Shown piece after piece: positions 22,277-46,304 of a DNA stretch of 64,000 nucleotides; positions within the stretch are counted from its first letter, which is position 1, and every line of letters starts with the position of its first letter. The DNA is from Xiphias gladius (Eukaryota; Chordata; Actinopteri; Istiophoriformes; Xiphiidae): the NCBI RefSeq assembly GCF_016859285.1, contig NC_053401.1, positions 2,456,969-2,520,968 on the forward strand, in the 5' to 3' direction. A program made the translations under genes and the position numbers. A model generated the notes under the pieces. That model worked only from the letters and a program-made list of their open reading frames with translations. It had not been told where the DNA came from and searched no databases.

Positions 22277-25200
22277 ATGGATGACTTCACCACCAGGACG
22301 TACGGCACCAGCGGCCTGGACAACAGACCTCTGTTCGGGGAGACCTCTGCTCGGGTAGGACCCTGCTGGAAGTGCGTGGGTGTGGGTGTGGGTGTGGAAG
22401 TTGTGTTTTGTGTGAGTGAGACTTTGAATAATAGTAGTGATACATGTTGCGCCTTTTATTCATTATAGATTTCACTATTTCACAGCAAAAAGTGAAAAAG
22501 GTATTTGGTATAAAGACCCAGAATTGTAACAGGAGCACTTCGGGTTTCCACCCGCACCCAGTGCTGCTGCAGACGGGGAAATGGAAGTTATTTTAAAGAG
22601 ACAAAATGTGCTTGTGTCGATTTATTGATCGACAGAAAACTTCGCTGAGATTGCTGCGCCTGATGAAAAGCTCTTACATTACCGTGTGTTCAGAATTGGC
22701 AGATTCATTGATAAACAAAATAATCATTAGATGTAGCCCTACTTTAAAAACATCCCTGGGTAGGATGTTGCAAAAAAAACGCTTGCATTCCTCTGGGTGT
22801 CTAATGTGTGTGCCTTATTTATACAATGTAGTTCAGGCGGCTGCTGTTTCTATATTTTTCTTACTGTCAACAAATACCATGAAAGGACCAGAGTAAGAGT
22901 AAGACCAACAACTTTGGCTGTGATCTGTTGGTTCCTATGGAAAAATGTAAATCTTTAAAAAGGCCTCAGTAATTTTCTAAAGCAGCTGGAAACTGTACTC
23001 TTCGGCTTGTCCACAACAGCAGGGCAAGTCCTTTAAATGCAAGTGTCCAAGACTGACTGACTGATAGTTACACCATTGGTCAGCTGAATGCCGTGTGACC
23101 GAGGGCTGAAACTAAACCAGCCGTTGCTCTTTCAAAGTGAGCTGCAACCGACAGTTTCTATTGCGTCATCAGGAGGGAGTTCACAGCCAGTGTTGTCAAC
23201 TTAGATTTACTGACTTTTCAACCCCCTTTAACGTGTTTTCTTCACAAAAGCACCGAGCGACACATCTGGCGACTTTCTGGACGAACCTTTGCTACTTTCC
23301 GCAGAAGAGAGTCGCCAGTGTTGCCCAACGAGCGCGAGGTCGGGCGTTTCCTCCGCAGGCACAGCTCTCTATTAGTCTCATTCAATTGACCGCATCAAGT
23401 AAATGCAGCTGAAATCGCAGCACAGGCGTCGTCTTCGACTCATGCGTCAGGTGACTCCGTCAGACGGCGTTTCGGTTATAAAATCAGGATTCTATCAGAG
23501 CAGAGCAGCAGCCGGGAAGTGACCGCTGGTTAAGACGTGGCCTTAACGGGCCGCGTGTCAGTCACCGTTTCGTACTCGTTCCGTTTTCTGAGACCAGAAA
23601 GAGAAAAACGTGTAAACGAGAGCAGCTTTATCGTGAATCCAGCTGCATTAAAGTACTGTATATGAGCAGGAGAGAGGCAGACAGATAAAGGTCAGGCCAG
23701 ACATGTACGAGGTGTTGACCTAGTTTTGTTAACCAACAAGAGGAAATAGCGTGTTTTAGTTAGGGACTATTTTCAGCAGCGGGTTAATCCACATTTGATG
23801 CTCTAGTGAGTATTTGGGGCAGCAGGACGGTGTGTGAGGGGCTCAGTCAGAATAAACTACAGTGTGTGTTCTCATGTTGATGAAGACGTACGTCACCTAG
23901 AGCAACAGTGGGAGTGACGTGTTTTTAACGACTGTGGAGCTCTATGGCTCAGAGGATTATGATATATCAGGCAAAGCATTAAGGGCTGCAACTCACAATT
24001 AGTTTCATTACTAATGAATCTGCTAATCTCTCATTTTTTTTCTGCTGATTTATTATTTTTTGATAATTTAGTCTATAGAAAGTAAAAAAAATAGTGAAAA
24101 AAATGCCCATTGCAACTTCAAGCCATCGCAGAATCCAAGTTGACATCTTAAATTATATTGTGTTGTTTAACCAACAGCTTAACAAGACTGAGAAACCCAA
24201 AGATATTCAGTTTATAATGATATGACGAAGAAAATCAGCAAATACACCCATTTGAGGGCCTAAAGACAGAGAATGTTTGGCATTTTTTCCTGTTTTCCAG
24301 TTGTTTCAACTCTAATAGCATTAGAGCACCATTCATCTGGTCTGTGTGTGCTCAAGAAAAACACAAGTGTGTGTGTTTACTTGTGCATGTAAAAGAAAAA
24401 TGTCTGTCCAGGATTTTATTAGTTCAAACGTCTCGTAGAGTAAGATCATGCCAGAATTGTTATGTTGATTTGTATAAGCTGGTGAAATAAACTCGTGTCT
24501 CTCTTGCAGGATCGAATCATCAACCTGGCAGTGGGGGGATTTACCTCTCTGGTTGTTCTAGTAAGTACGGGGGGGGGGGTCTCGTCAATGGTTGGTGTTG
24601 TTCTGTTTAGTTTATGTTGACCTACCCAGAGAGATACCACAGCTGAATTCGGAAAACTGTATGAGGTGAACTGAGCAATTCAGCATCAGAAATCGTACTC
24701 GTTCTCTGATCCATAACTGGGTCAATTCCGAACCCACAGACAAGATACATGTATTTTTACATTCAGGGTGACTTACACTCTCCGAGCGGATCATTATCGC
24801 TGATGTCCACTGAGAATAAACGTCCACAAATCTGCTTAGGAATTATAGACAAAACACACGCCCTGTAACTCCAGAACTTGCCTGATAATCGTCATATTTT
24901 AAAGTTTTCTTCCGTATCACAGTAATCCAGCGACAGTTGTCTTTACATCCATGGGTACTCTGCGAACAGGAAGTGCTAATAGCTAATTCGGCTACTTTTA
25001 ATGGTGCAAACTTGCCAAAATGTAAACAGCAGGTCTATCTGCCTTTTCGTTCCAACAGGTTTTCCATCATGCTTTATCTTAAAAATCCTTAAGTTTAACT
25101 TGGTGAGTGCTGCAGAACCCCTGAACAAATATAGTCTAAAAAGAAACCGGGTTCAAGTCGTAGCTCACCACTAACTGGCTGTGACATTATACCTCCTGTT

Positions 25201-27521
25201 CACATAACCCAAAGCATTGTGGGAACTTTAGTTCTAAAACTTGGCGCATGATTATCTACCAAACAGAAGTGAGACAAAGAAGTCACTGGAGTGGAAAAAA
25301 ACCCATTAATAAAAAAAAAAAAAAAAGTATTTTTCTTCAAATTACTATATCTTGGAATGTCCCATTGACATGGTTCTTATATTACACGCTCCTCTATCCA
25401 TTCACACAGTCATCTGCAATGTGTTTTTTTTTTTTTTTTTCCATTTTTGTCTGAGGGGGAGACCCACAGTGTGTGACTTTGAAAACCCCTGGCATGACAC
25501 ACGATGATCGCTTATTGCTCGTGTAAAGCCACTAAAGCAAATGACTCTTGATCAAGGTGTGGGTGGATGAAGGACAGCGAGGACCTTCTTTGTATTATGC
25601 ATATGTCGAAAATGCAATAAGCAGATTAAAGCTGTAAGGGATCACCTACCGCAGTTTCTTTTGAATGAGAATATCGTCCTAATATTTCGCTCACTTGCGG
25701 TGAGATCACAGGAGTCCCGGCGGGTACAAAGCCTTCAGTTAAGCTGTAGTACAAGCAGTTCTGAGCTGCACTATGGCTTTGTGGAAAATGCGGTTACCGC
25801 ATGTCGGGCCATTTATATGCTTGCACTTTGCGTGCCTTTAGTTTTTTGTTTTGTTTTTTCCTTCCGATATTACCACCAGACAGGGTATGTGGGGTCCTTT
25901 TTAGGTCTTGAATGGTCGTAGATGATCTGACGTTAAGGCTTCAGTGATTTAAAAGTCTTAAATGCAGATATTACACATCTTATTTTAGCACTGCGCAGTA
26001 CTGCATTAGGGTTACTAGCACGCTGTGTATCATACCCGCTTTACTGAACGCATTAAGGGCTCCTCCGTTATTCATTTGCTTGTCCTCTTGATAGTTTCAT
26101 AGCTTCATTTGTCAGTGTTGAAAAGGTGCAGAAAAGTCTCAGGTCTGGCAGAATGAAACCACACACACTATGACCGCAGCAGCCTCTTAACGTTTGGCCG
26201 TTCTCATGTTGGAAATCACTTTCCTAGTAGCCATCCAGATTTTTTCACTAACATAGGAGGGAAGGAGTGTCTGCGGCTAAAATAATGACTCGGCTGCTTT
26301 ATCTGTACTTCTTCTGAATTGTGTTACTCAGTTTTTTGTTTTTTTTTCTTCATTTCTTTTCCCTCCCTTCCTGTAACTCTTAAAAAGGAGAGAAAGAAGA
26401 GCAGAGACTCGTGTTGATCATTTTTAAACTAGGAAACCCACAATGTCAGGAGTTTTAAGAACCATTAAAGGGTTTTTGGAAATTGAATATATTTAATAAT
26501 GACTGTTTGTCTTCCAGGTGACTGTGATCGGTTCATTTGTGTTCCCCTCGTTGCCTCCACGACCGCTTAATGTCTTCTTTGCCGTGTGTATCCTGTTAGC
26601 CTGTGGATCCACCATAGTGCTGGTAACCGACACACACACACACGTTATAAAATCACACTGATAAATGTTGTAAATGTTGGACTTTTCTTACAAGGTCAGA
26701 TCCTGTCCGGTCAATGTTTTCCAACAGTGATTCAGTGAAAAGGGATTAATTTAGTGCATATTCAGCTGATCTCAGCGCACTTGTGTTTTAGTAGCATTTT
26801 ACACTGCATGACAGCCATGCAGACCAAACTTTATTTCATTACATTGCATCGTGGCAACAATGTGCCTTTATCAGAGCTCTCTAATCAAAATATTGTTACG
26901 TTTTATTCTGATAATCTGAACGTCTTGTGTGGTGGAGCGGGCCTCCCTTCAGGTTGTGTAGCCTCCACATCAATGTCATTCAATAAATAAAGAGCTGCAA
27001 CAATTTACTGATTAGTCAAGCGACAGAAAATGAGTCCAATCTGACTATTTTGATAATGGATTAATTGTTTTAGGGCTTTTCAAGCATAATGTCCATATAG
27101 TTGCTGGTTGTAGCTTCTCAAATGTCAGGATTTTACCCTTTTTCTTTGTCACATGACAGTTTTTTGGATTTTGGACTTGATGGTTCAAGCAATCAAAGTA
27201 GACAAAAATCAGGAATGAAACTTCGAGGTGTTTTTCTGAGCTGTCCTCGCCCCCGGAGGACCAACGTGGTACTTGTAGACTTAACAGTGAAACAGGAAAT
27301 TGTTTTGAAGAGGAAAAATGAAATCCACGTAAAACTCAGTTGCAAAAAGTCTACCTCCTTTTTAAATAATCCGAGGTTCTATCCATGTCTCTCGCCCTCA
27401 GATATTCTGGTACCGGCAGGGCGATCTGGAGCCCAAATTCAGGAATCTGATCTATTACATGCTGGCGTCCATCGTGCTGCTGTGTCTATGTGCCAACCTC
27501 TACTTCCATGACGTCAGGTAA
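22277..27521 (+). CDS. tmem243: Transmembrane protein 243, four coding exons
   Basis: Coding exons: 22277-22354, 24510-24560, 26518-26622, 27402-27521; all junctions are phase 0 with GT/AG sites. The product is 117 residues (human about 118). The N-terminus MDDFTTRTYGTSGLDNRPLF and the block FWYRQGDLEPKFRNLIYY are essentially those of the TMEM243 family. Three strongly hydrophobic segments lie at about residues 30-54, 58-80 and 93-112, and the protein ends ANLYFHDVR. Its molecular function is not well established. An in-frame ATG at 22241 would add 12 residues; the downstream ATG matches mammalian proteins. The gene converges on dmtf1, as I recall for the mammalian pair. Confidence 0.95.
23982..24318 (+). 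mobile_element. R1 copy in tmem243 intron 1
   Basis: Starts AGGGCTGCAACTCACAATTA; core AACCCAAAGATATTCAGTTT is nearly consensus; ends GTTTCAACTCTA. Confidence 0.7.
24785..25230. repeat. GCCCC-ended family, partial copy
   Basis: Shares TGATGTCCACTGAGAATAAA, CACAAATCTGCTTAG, CACAGTAATCCAGCGACAGT and GTGCTAATAGCTAATTCGGC with the other members, but neither terminus is clear. Lies in tmem243 intron 2. Confidence 0.55.
26991..27230 (-). mobile_element. R1 copy in tmem243 intron 3, truncated
   Basis: Starts AGAGCTGCAACAATTTACTG; the distal end is lost before the next exon at 27402. Confidence 0.6.
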
Positions 27522-28260
27522 AGACGATGGTGAGGAGGAAGAAGAAGGGAAGACATGGCCTTGACAGACAGAAATACGCGTGGAAGGACTAAATTATGGA
27601 CCAACAGCGGAAAAATCACATGACCAAAAAATAAATTAAAAAAAAAAACAAAAAAAAAACTAATTTTACACACTAACTTGAATGGATTTCCCACTTGACC
27701 TGCAGAGGACTCTTGAACCAAAACCAGTGAGACTTAATGGTTCCAGCGAGATGAAAACTGTCTCGCTGGTGCCGAATCGCACACAAACACACACACACAC
27801 ACAGGACTTCACAGTGTAGAGATCATGACGTACTGTAAGAGGCCATAAATCTGCCTGGAGACAGGCTGCTGGAGGATGAACTTTGAGATACAAAGGTGTG
27901 TTTACATGCACATAAACATCATCATTAACCATCATTAATCATCATCTACAGTCACATCCTGAAGCACTTAAATTTTAGAGGAAGTACAATGGTTTTGATA
28001 TGATGGGGATCCGATGATGCAACAGTTAAAGGAAGAATCTGCCCTGTCATCCTGTTACTGTAGCTCTCATTTGTCTGTAATGTTATATTATTATAAATTT
28101 GGTGTCTTTTACGTTTTCTTGGCCATCAAGTACCTGATTAACTATATTTCTATCTTTAAAGAACATTTCAGGGGCATATTGTTATAAGACACAAGTTGTG
28201 TTCTATTCCAAGCACCACTTCCTTTAAAAATGTGTTTTTCAAGAGCAGTCTCCAATAAAA
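27522..28260 (+). other. tmem243 3' UTR
   Basis: It follows the stop codon. Two AATAAA signals are present, at 27630-27635 inside an A-rich run and at 28254-28259. The second lies about a dozen bases before an inverted-repeat transposon that starts at 28271, so the transcript probably ends at the edge of, or in, that element. Confidence 0.5.
28254..28259 (+). terminator. tmem243 distal polyadenylation signal
   Basis: Canonical AATAAA 733 bp after the stop codon, following a less A-biased 3' UTR than the proximal signal at 27630. Confidence 0.55.
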
Positions 28261-28270
28261 CGCCTTCTGA

Positions 28271-28920
28271 AGCCCCATTTGGACGGAATTAACAACACCG
28301 GCGGAGGTGGGAAATGAAATATTCACTGTGCTCAGTGGTAATTGAAGTTATCGGTCTGAACAGCATTATAACCATCAGGAAACGACAGGATATGCTCCGT
28401 CAACTATCCAGCGATAGTTGTGTGTACATCACGGATACGCTGCAAACGGGAACTGCTAATAGCAAACTCAGCATATTTTTAACGGGCACAATTGAGCAGA
28501 AGGTATACAAATATAAGCTTAAAAAAAAAAAAAAGCAGGGGTCACCGGTGCCATCCTCTAGCTGACCTTACAACAGCTCATTTGATGAGCTTTTACGGGG
28601 TTTTACTCTCCTGGTGGCTTTAATTTTTTCGTTGTCGTCATATTGGTTCCCACATCGTCCTGTATGTTGTGTGTTAGCAGGTTTCCATCTATCAGATCAG
28701 CAAAAACATTGTTGACTTCCTCTATTTTCACACAAAAGCCAAATTTGCCTCTGAGCTGACTTAAAAAAAAAAAAAAAGCAGAAGGACAAGCAGCTCTTCA
28801 TATGGAAACATCTCCTTTAAAATACAAGGACTCGACTCTGGATGGGGCTAAAATCACCAACCAGCGCAGGTAACGTTGTAATGATCCCACTAGAAACATA
28901 AATCCAGTCCGAGTGGAGCT
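28271..28920. mobile_element. GCCCC-ended inverted-repeat element, long copy
   Basis: Left end AGCCCCATTTGGACGGAATT (28271-28290); right end (28901-28920) is its near reverse complement, reading AGCTCCACTCGGACTGGATT on the minus strand. The 650 bp interior has no coding potential but shares long segments (e.g. ATCCAGCGATAGTTGT, TGCTAATAGC) with intervals at about 24785-25230, 32835-33905, 53150-53480 and 54450-54870. Confidence 0.7.
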
Positions 28921-29919
28921 TGAGAAAGCCTTTGGCCACAGTTTGATGACTTTTTTTTTTTTCTTTAAGTCTTGTTCGCTGCCTGAACATGTTAATCACA
29001 ACATGACGTGGTTTTCCTCTAACCAGGGTGAAAGTTATGAGCACGTAAACACACCGAATGAAGCAGAGCGAGGGTAATGGACCCTCCTCTTCCCTTCAGT
29101 ACTCTGGACTGTAGTATAAACTAGCTAACACTGCAATAGCACAAGCAGCATCAGGGTTCTGTGATAAATATATGCAAAAGTTTGTATGTTTTCTTTTTTT
29201 TTCCTCTCGCTCTGCTTCTTTTCTGCTTTTTCAGCTTATCTGATTATCATGGTTAGATTTAATTAATTTTCCAAATCAAATCTTGCTAAGAGGATTCTTT
29301 TTTTTTTAAATTAGATTTAAATGCCGAATTACACTGACTGACTGCCAATTCTTGCACTAAGCGTGGCTGAATTACACTCTTGTCTAAGCCATACGTGCAC
29401 ACACACAAACTCAGGCCAGCTGACTCACCGATGAAAGTGAATAGATGTTTTCCACTGAAGCCGCTGCACATATAAAGCTGTAAAGGTTTCTATATCGTAT
29501 TGATGTGTCTGCCATCTAATGTTTGCACTGTTAATCCTGCTGGGCCTCTAGGTGTCCGTCTTACAAAGTAGCTTCCAGTTACCGTTTGTCCATCAAGAAC
29601 GAGAATTATAATCATGAAAACTCCTGGTACGGTAGGTTTATTTTCACTCGACACAGCCACTGTGTTAACATGTTCGGTTAGAACGCTATGGCTTACAGAC
29701 CGATCTCTGTCCACAACGTGCCAGTACAAAAATAACAAAGGTCAAGCTGGGCTTGGTTTCCAGTGGCCCCATTTGTGACCTCGATATTCTGTACGTCGCT
29801 CCCTGATTAGCTTACATAGTGGTGTTCCCCTAAGGTTTGCGCGGGAAATGCTAACGACACCCTACGGGGCAAAAACCGTTCACGTCAGCCGCCGACTTCT
29901 GATTCTGAGTCGAGACATC

Positions 29920-30200
29920 AGGAATCTCTGACAGCGACGATATGTCCCAGTGAGAATGGCTCTCAGTAGAGCGCAGACCTCCGCCAAGGCCAACGTCAAA
30001 CAACGTACACCAGACTTCAGCGGAAAAAAAATTCAAATTCATGGTAAATGATCTGGATCTGCCCCAAAATTGGCCCTGGCTCATGTCCCAACCCTCCACC
30101 GAGTTCGGAGCAAATCGGTTCAGTCGTTTTTTGCGCAATCCTGCCGACGAATGAACAAACACACACGGGTGAAAACAGAGCCTCCTTGCCGGAGGTTTTT
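29920..30200. repeat. Retroposon-tail-like interspersed repeat
   Basis: The run GCGCAGACCTCCGCCAAGGC, then ATCTGGATCTGCCCCAAAAT and CCGAGTTCGGAGCAAATCGG followed by TTCAGTCGTTTTT and a trailing GAATGAACAAACACAC, matches in order what I recall of a widespread fish LINE/SINE 3' tail. The family name is not certain and no coding part is attached. Confidence 0.5.
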
Positions 30201-31619
30201 AGCACTATCCAGACCCTACAGCTGAGGCTGATGGGACGGTTTTCAGTCTTGCAGGTATTTGGACATAAACTACTGTGTTGGACAAATTAAATATCGACCT
30301 GATGATGGCGCTAGAGAAAAAGTGATGGATCACCAAGGTTTATTATATTTCAGTCTGGACGAAAGTTGAGGACCGGCCAGCAGACGCTTCATCGTGCTGC
30401 TAGCATGGCTGAAAATCAAAACGTGACATCTTTCTTTTTTATCCAGCCGCAGGTTGGATCTTGAATGAATTCTTCGTGATCCCACAGATTTTCCCCCGTC
30501 AGCTCAGAAACCCGCGATCAAACATTACTTTTGCTCCAGGCAGCATTTTATCATTTCAGGCAGAAAGCAGACGCCTGTGGGATCATGGATAAAGAGCATA
30601 AATTTAATGTTTTGACCTCTCCCCTAAGGTTTGCGTACAAGAGTACTGAACTCAAACATGGGGCTAGGTTTTGAAACACAGCATAACGCTGAAGTTTCAT
30701 TTGGACAAAGTGACTCTGGAATTCTTAAATTGAGCCAAACTAAGTTAAAGTCGGTCAAGATTCAATCAAAAAATCCGGCTGCAGCAAAAAGACCGATCCC
30801 TCCTCAGTCATTAAGACCCTGTAGATTCACCCTCTCTGCCCAAATTTAGAGACTGTATCTGAAACTCCAGATGAAAATTCAAGCTGCCCAAAGAAAACTG
30901 GACTCATCGAAGTTGAGTTGTTAAAGAAAATGACTGGTGTTACTCTGTTTCTTTGTTTGGTTTTTTTTTGTCAACAAATCTCATATAAAGACCAAAACCA
31001 ACATTGTTTTTTATTGTCTGACTTTTTAAATCTTTAAAAACACCCCACAAATAGTTTTTTTTTTTTTTTTTTAAACTTCAGCAATGTCCTAAAGCAGCAC
31101 AGACGTATCAGACTCTGGATACAAACATGACACTTGTTCATATGGTCAGTTCTTGGTTGCTTTTGGTCTTTTTCATGGGATCTGTTGACAATGAGAAAAA
31201 CACAAAATATCAGCAGGCTTTTCCTTCAAGCCCGTCTCTCCTCTTTGGAATCCTTTTAATATAAAACGCCAGACAAGCTGAAGCTTTAAACTGTAAACGG
31301 CAACTCTCAGCTTTGTGTGCAGACGACCTGCAGTGGAGCTTTGTGGTAAACTGAGTCAACGTATAACTGACAACACAGTAACAAGGCGCTGAGTGCAAAG
31401 AAACTTCCATGAGAAGAGCCAGCCTCGCTGCGACTTTAGGACGGTCGGAGCCAGGTGTTTCTTTTTTTATTTAATGTTTTATGGAATAAATAATCGTGTA
31501 CCCCGACTGCCTCTCTCAGTTTTTCAAGTACAGCCACAGCTGAAAAATGAAACCAGCAGAAAAAACTAAGACTCGATTCAGTTCGATTCAGACTGTTTGA
31601 GGTGCTGTGAAATCATAAT

Positions 31620-31942
31620 TAGAGCTGAAACAAGTAGTCGATCAGCAGAAAAATAATCATTTAAGTCATTTTTAAAGCGAAAATACCAAATATTCCCTTA
31701 ATTTGAGTTTTTTAAGATTTGCTGTTTCGCTCCATTCATTATCCAGCTAAACAGAGTATTTCTTTTTAGTTTTGGACCATTGGCCAGACACAAAAGGACA
31801 CTTGAAGACCTCATTTTTGACTTTTGGAAAATGTAACATCCATTTTTCAATATTTTCTGACATTTCATAGGACAAAACGATTAATCATAAAAATAATCAG
31901 CAAATAATTCAATAAAGAAAATAATTTGTTGCAGCCTCAATC
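31620..31942 (-). mobile_element. R1 copy, complete
   Basis: Starts AGAGCTGAAACAAGTAGTCG and ends GAAAATAATTTGTTGCAGCC; abuts a hAT-like element. Confidence 0.7.
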
Positions 31943-31976
31943 ATAATCATGAGCTTGTACATTATTTTGTGAGATT

Positions 31977-32475
31977 CGGTGGTGGAGGAAGTATCCAGAG
32001 CCTTTACTTGAGTAAAAGTACGAATACCCCACTGTAAAAATACTCCATTACCAGTAAAACTATGTATAATCAGGACAGTTTAAGAAGTATTTAATGCAGA
32101 AAAATTGCCTGTGTAATTATTATATATTATTTCATTAACTCATTATTTCTCTTGCAGTATTCTGTGAGCAAATTTCTACTGTGGTAATTTTGGCATTTTT
32201 GCACATTAATTAAAATAGCTTTAATTTTCTGTCGATCAACCAATGGATTAATCAACTAATCGTTTCAGCTCTAATTTTATTTGCTGTTGGGCAGTTCAGT
32301 CTATGACAAAACTTAGCATTTCACAAGCTTTTCATATGTTTTGTATGTCAAGTCCTAAATCGGTAAAGTAACTAAAGCTAAACAGGTTGTGGTGGAGTAA
32401 AAAAGTACAAGTAACTAAAATGTGTACTACATTACAGGACTTGAGTCCATCTACTTAGTTACTTTCTAGCACTGG
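31977..32475. mobile_element. Second hAT-like element, opposite orientation
   Basis: It begins CGGTGGTGGAGGAAGTA and ends TAGCACTGG, mirror-wise to the element at 33141-33634. Flanks TGAGATT (31970-31976) and TGAGATA (32476-32482) look like a decayed target duplication. A fragment of the main inverted-repeat family (about 32205-32276) lies inside it. Confidence 0.6.
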
Positions 32476-33140
32476 TGAGATAACATTAGAAAAATCCCCC
32501 TTCTTTGACTTTTTTGTTTGTTTGTTTGTTTGTTTGTTTGTTTTCTCCCCCACTAGGGACCAGTTAATTTTAGCTTCAGCCTTTTGGCATCATACCATGT
32601 GCATATTAAAGACCCTTTTAGAGGGTTGTCATTTTAACACGAGCCGCCTGGAAACAGCCGACTCACCTAATTAGAGTTAGTTAGCGAGCTGGCCACAGCT
32701 AATAAAATCTGTCAGCCGTTGTCACTTCAGCCGACAACGTCAGCAGATTCCGTCTAACTCCGTCTGGAAATGACCCATTGTTTTGATGGTTAATATGCCA
32801 CAGTTAAATATGAACACACAGACTGTGATTTACGGCATACGTCCCACAGATAGCATCTCCGATGTCCACTGCTAAAAAAAAAAAAAACGCCCATAAATCT
32901 GCTTGGAAATCACAGAAGAAGAAAAAAAAAAAAAGAAGAGGCTTCAGAACCTGCCTGAGAATGATCACATTTTTAAGTTTTCTTCAGTATCACAGTGATC
33001 TGGTGATAGTTGCCCTGTACATCCACTGTACAGGATGTACGAGGTCGGAACTGATAATAACTAATTCGGTTACTTTTAATGGTCTTAATGTGCCAAGATG
33101 TCAACAAATACAGGCTAAAAAAAACAGCACTTACCTGTAG

Positions 33141-33634
33141 TCACTGGTGGAATGTAACTAAGTACATTTACTGAAGGACAATTTTGAGGTACTTTTACTT
33201 CACATGAGTATTTTCTTTTTCTGCTACTTTGTACTTCTACTTCACTAGATTTCAGAGATAAATATTGTACTTTTTACTCCACTACTTTTATCTGACCATT
33301 ACACCTATTTTCCAGAGTAGGATTTTATCCGGCAAACACATGACGGGTTTACAGAATATGATGCAGCGGTTTACTTTTAAGCAAACCAGTGGTGTGTAAA
33401 GTACCTGCTATTGGCTACACATTGACAAATCACAAGATTACATAATCATATCCAATAATACACTGTATTATTACCAAAATAAAAAAAGGAGTGGTTCTGC
33501 TTAATGAATACTTTTAATACTTGAAGTATATTTTGCTGAAAATGCTTTTGTACTACCGCAGGACTTTTACTCGCAGTGGAGTATTTTTTTCTACTTTTAC
33601 TTAAGTAAAGAACCCGAATACTTCTTCCACCACC
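33141..33634. mobile_element. hAT-like element with target duplication
   Basis: The ends are inverted repeats (CACTGGTGGAATG at left; CTTCCACCACCG at right) and the subterminal parts are rich in AAGTAC/GTACTT motifs. The flanks carry CCTGTAG at 33134-33140 and again at 33636-33642, with 7 of 8 bases matching when extended to 8 bp, the size of hAT duplications. It interrupts a copy of the GCCCC-ended family. Confidence 0.7.
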
Positions 33635-33899
33635 GCCTGTAGCTTTTACCGGGTCTTGCTCCTCTTTAATTTTTCTCTGTTGTCATATTAGTTCCCCAAT
33701 AGGCCTATATGTTGGCGCCAATGTATTTCTAGGTGCAATCACATTAGCGCTTTTTTTTTTTTTCCTTCATCCATTTTCACACAAAAGTCAAATTTCACAC
33801 TGAGCTGATTTTAAAAAAAGTAGAAGGACAAGCAGCTCGTCACTCTGAAAAAACCCCAGAGATCCATTTTAAAATACGAGGACATCGCTCCGGACGGGA

Positions 33900-33905
33900 T
33901 TTATT
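33900..33905 (-). terminator. Possible dmtf1 polyadenylation signal
   Basis: Minus-strand AATAAA about 500 bp after the dmtf1 stop codon. It lies at the edge of a repeat and nearer variants were not excluded. Confidence 0.3.
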
Positions 33906-34399
33906 AATCATTCAGTTTGCCACTAAGAATCTCCTCTTCATGTTTCCATAATTATATGTACATATTAACATGGTTTTTTTTAAAGGGCGAAGGTCAGTTC
34001 ACATTCCGGCCCGATGAAAGTGCCCAAATTTACATCCATCACAGCCTTTAGAGTCTCTTTGGCACTGCAGAAGCTGTGAGGACGTCTGCTGAGGGCTGAT
34101 GGCCGAGGGCTAGCGCAGCGCCGGGTTCACATTTCATCCAGGGGTTCAGCCTGAAGCTTTAAACACATGAGGTTCCGTTTCATTCACAGGCCCCGCGAGT
34201 CTGCTCTAAAAGCGTTCCCTTCCTGGTTTAGAACAGAAGAGGAGTCTGGGACTTTCACTCACAGTTCAACACACAGACAGGTGCTGTCTTTGTCGGTGGC
34301 GGCGTTGACCTGTGTAGCAGCAACAGTAGGTCTTCGCCGGGGTTAACAGGCTCCTCCTGTAGTCCGTCTAACCGCCGTCTGCCACGATGAAAGTCCAGC

Positions 34400-45644
<11,245 letters not shown>

Positions 45645-45861
45645 CCTGCGCCTGCTGATGGATCAAACACACTCACTGCTATTACCCAGCCACAGGTTCG
45701 AGTCGCCATCGCAGACTTAGAGGCATCGGCAGCTCATAAGTGCCGGTGAGGGAAACCCTTTTAATTCTCTCTCCGTAAACACTGTGCCATAAAAAGAGGC
45801 GGCACTGATCATCAGACAAACCTGACTTACAGTACTTCACGTATATATATATATATCTCAA

Positions 45862-46080
45862 ATTTTCACACAGACCAAGGTTTTGTTTTGTCCAAACAAC
45901 AGGCCAAAACCCAAAAATACAAAACAGAGAAAAGAAGCAAGTCTGAGAATATTTGGTGACTGTTGCTTACAAAATGACTGAAACCAATAATTGATGATAA
46001 ACGTTGTCAGCAGTTATTTAGTAAAGTAGTTAATTTTTCTGTCAATCCACCGATCAATTGACCAATCGTTGCAGCTCACC
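45862..46080 (+). mobile_element. R1 copy in dmtf1 5' intron, left end missing
   Basis: Core TGTCCAAACAACAGGCCAAA, right end CCAATCGTTGCAGCTCA. Confidence 0.6.
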
Positions 46081-46304
46081 ACATTGTATAGAGTCATTTT
46101 GTAGCATATTGGTTTTAGAACAGGCTAAAATGTTTAATAATCTGCACAGAAAACAATTTGTACATTAGTTACTCAGTGCTAGTTATAGAAATGATGGGAT
46201 ATTTGTTCAATTTTTAGGTATTTGTGTCAGTGCCGTGTGCTTTCATTGCATATGAAAAAAAAATGGAATATATATTTATTCAGATTATGTATTAACTGGG
46301 ATCA

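Larger units (their letters stand above)
32835..33905. repeat. GCCCC-ended family copy split by a hAT-like element
   Basis: The left half (about 32835-33140) carries CCGATGTCCACTGC, CACAGTGATCTGGTGATAGT and CTAATTCGGTTACTTTTAAT; the right half (33643-33905) resumes with TTTTACCGGGTCTTGCTCC and ends near CTCCGGACGGGATT. The two halves are separated by the element at 33141-33634. Confidence 0.6.
28921..34399. other. Intergenic between converging tmem243 and dmtf1, repeat-rich
   Basis: No gene is seen. It contains a retroposon-tail-like stretch (about 29920-30200), a possible conserved element (30460-30610), one copy of the main inverted-repeat family (31620-31942), two hAT-like elements (31977-32475 and 33141-33634), an interrupted copy of the GCCCC-ended family (about 32835-33905), and near 33900-33905 a minus-strand AATAAA that could serve dmtf1. 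Confidence 0.5.
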
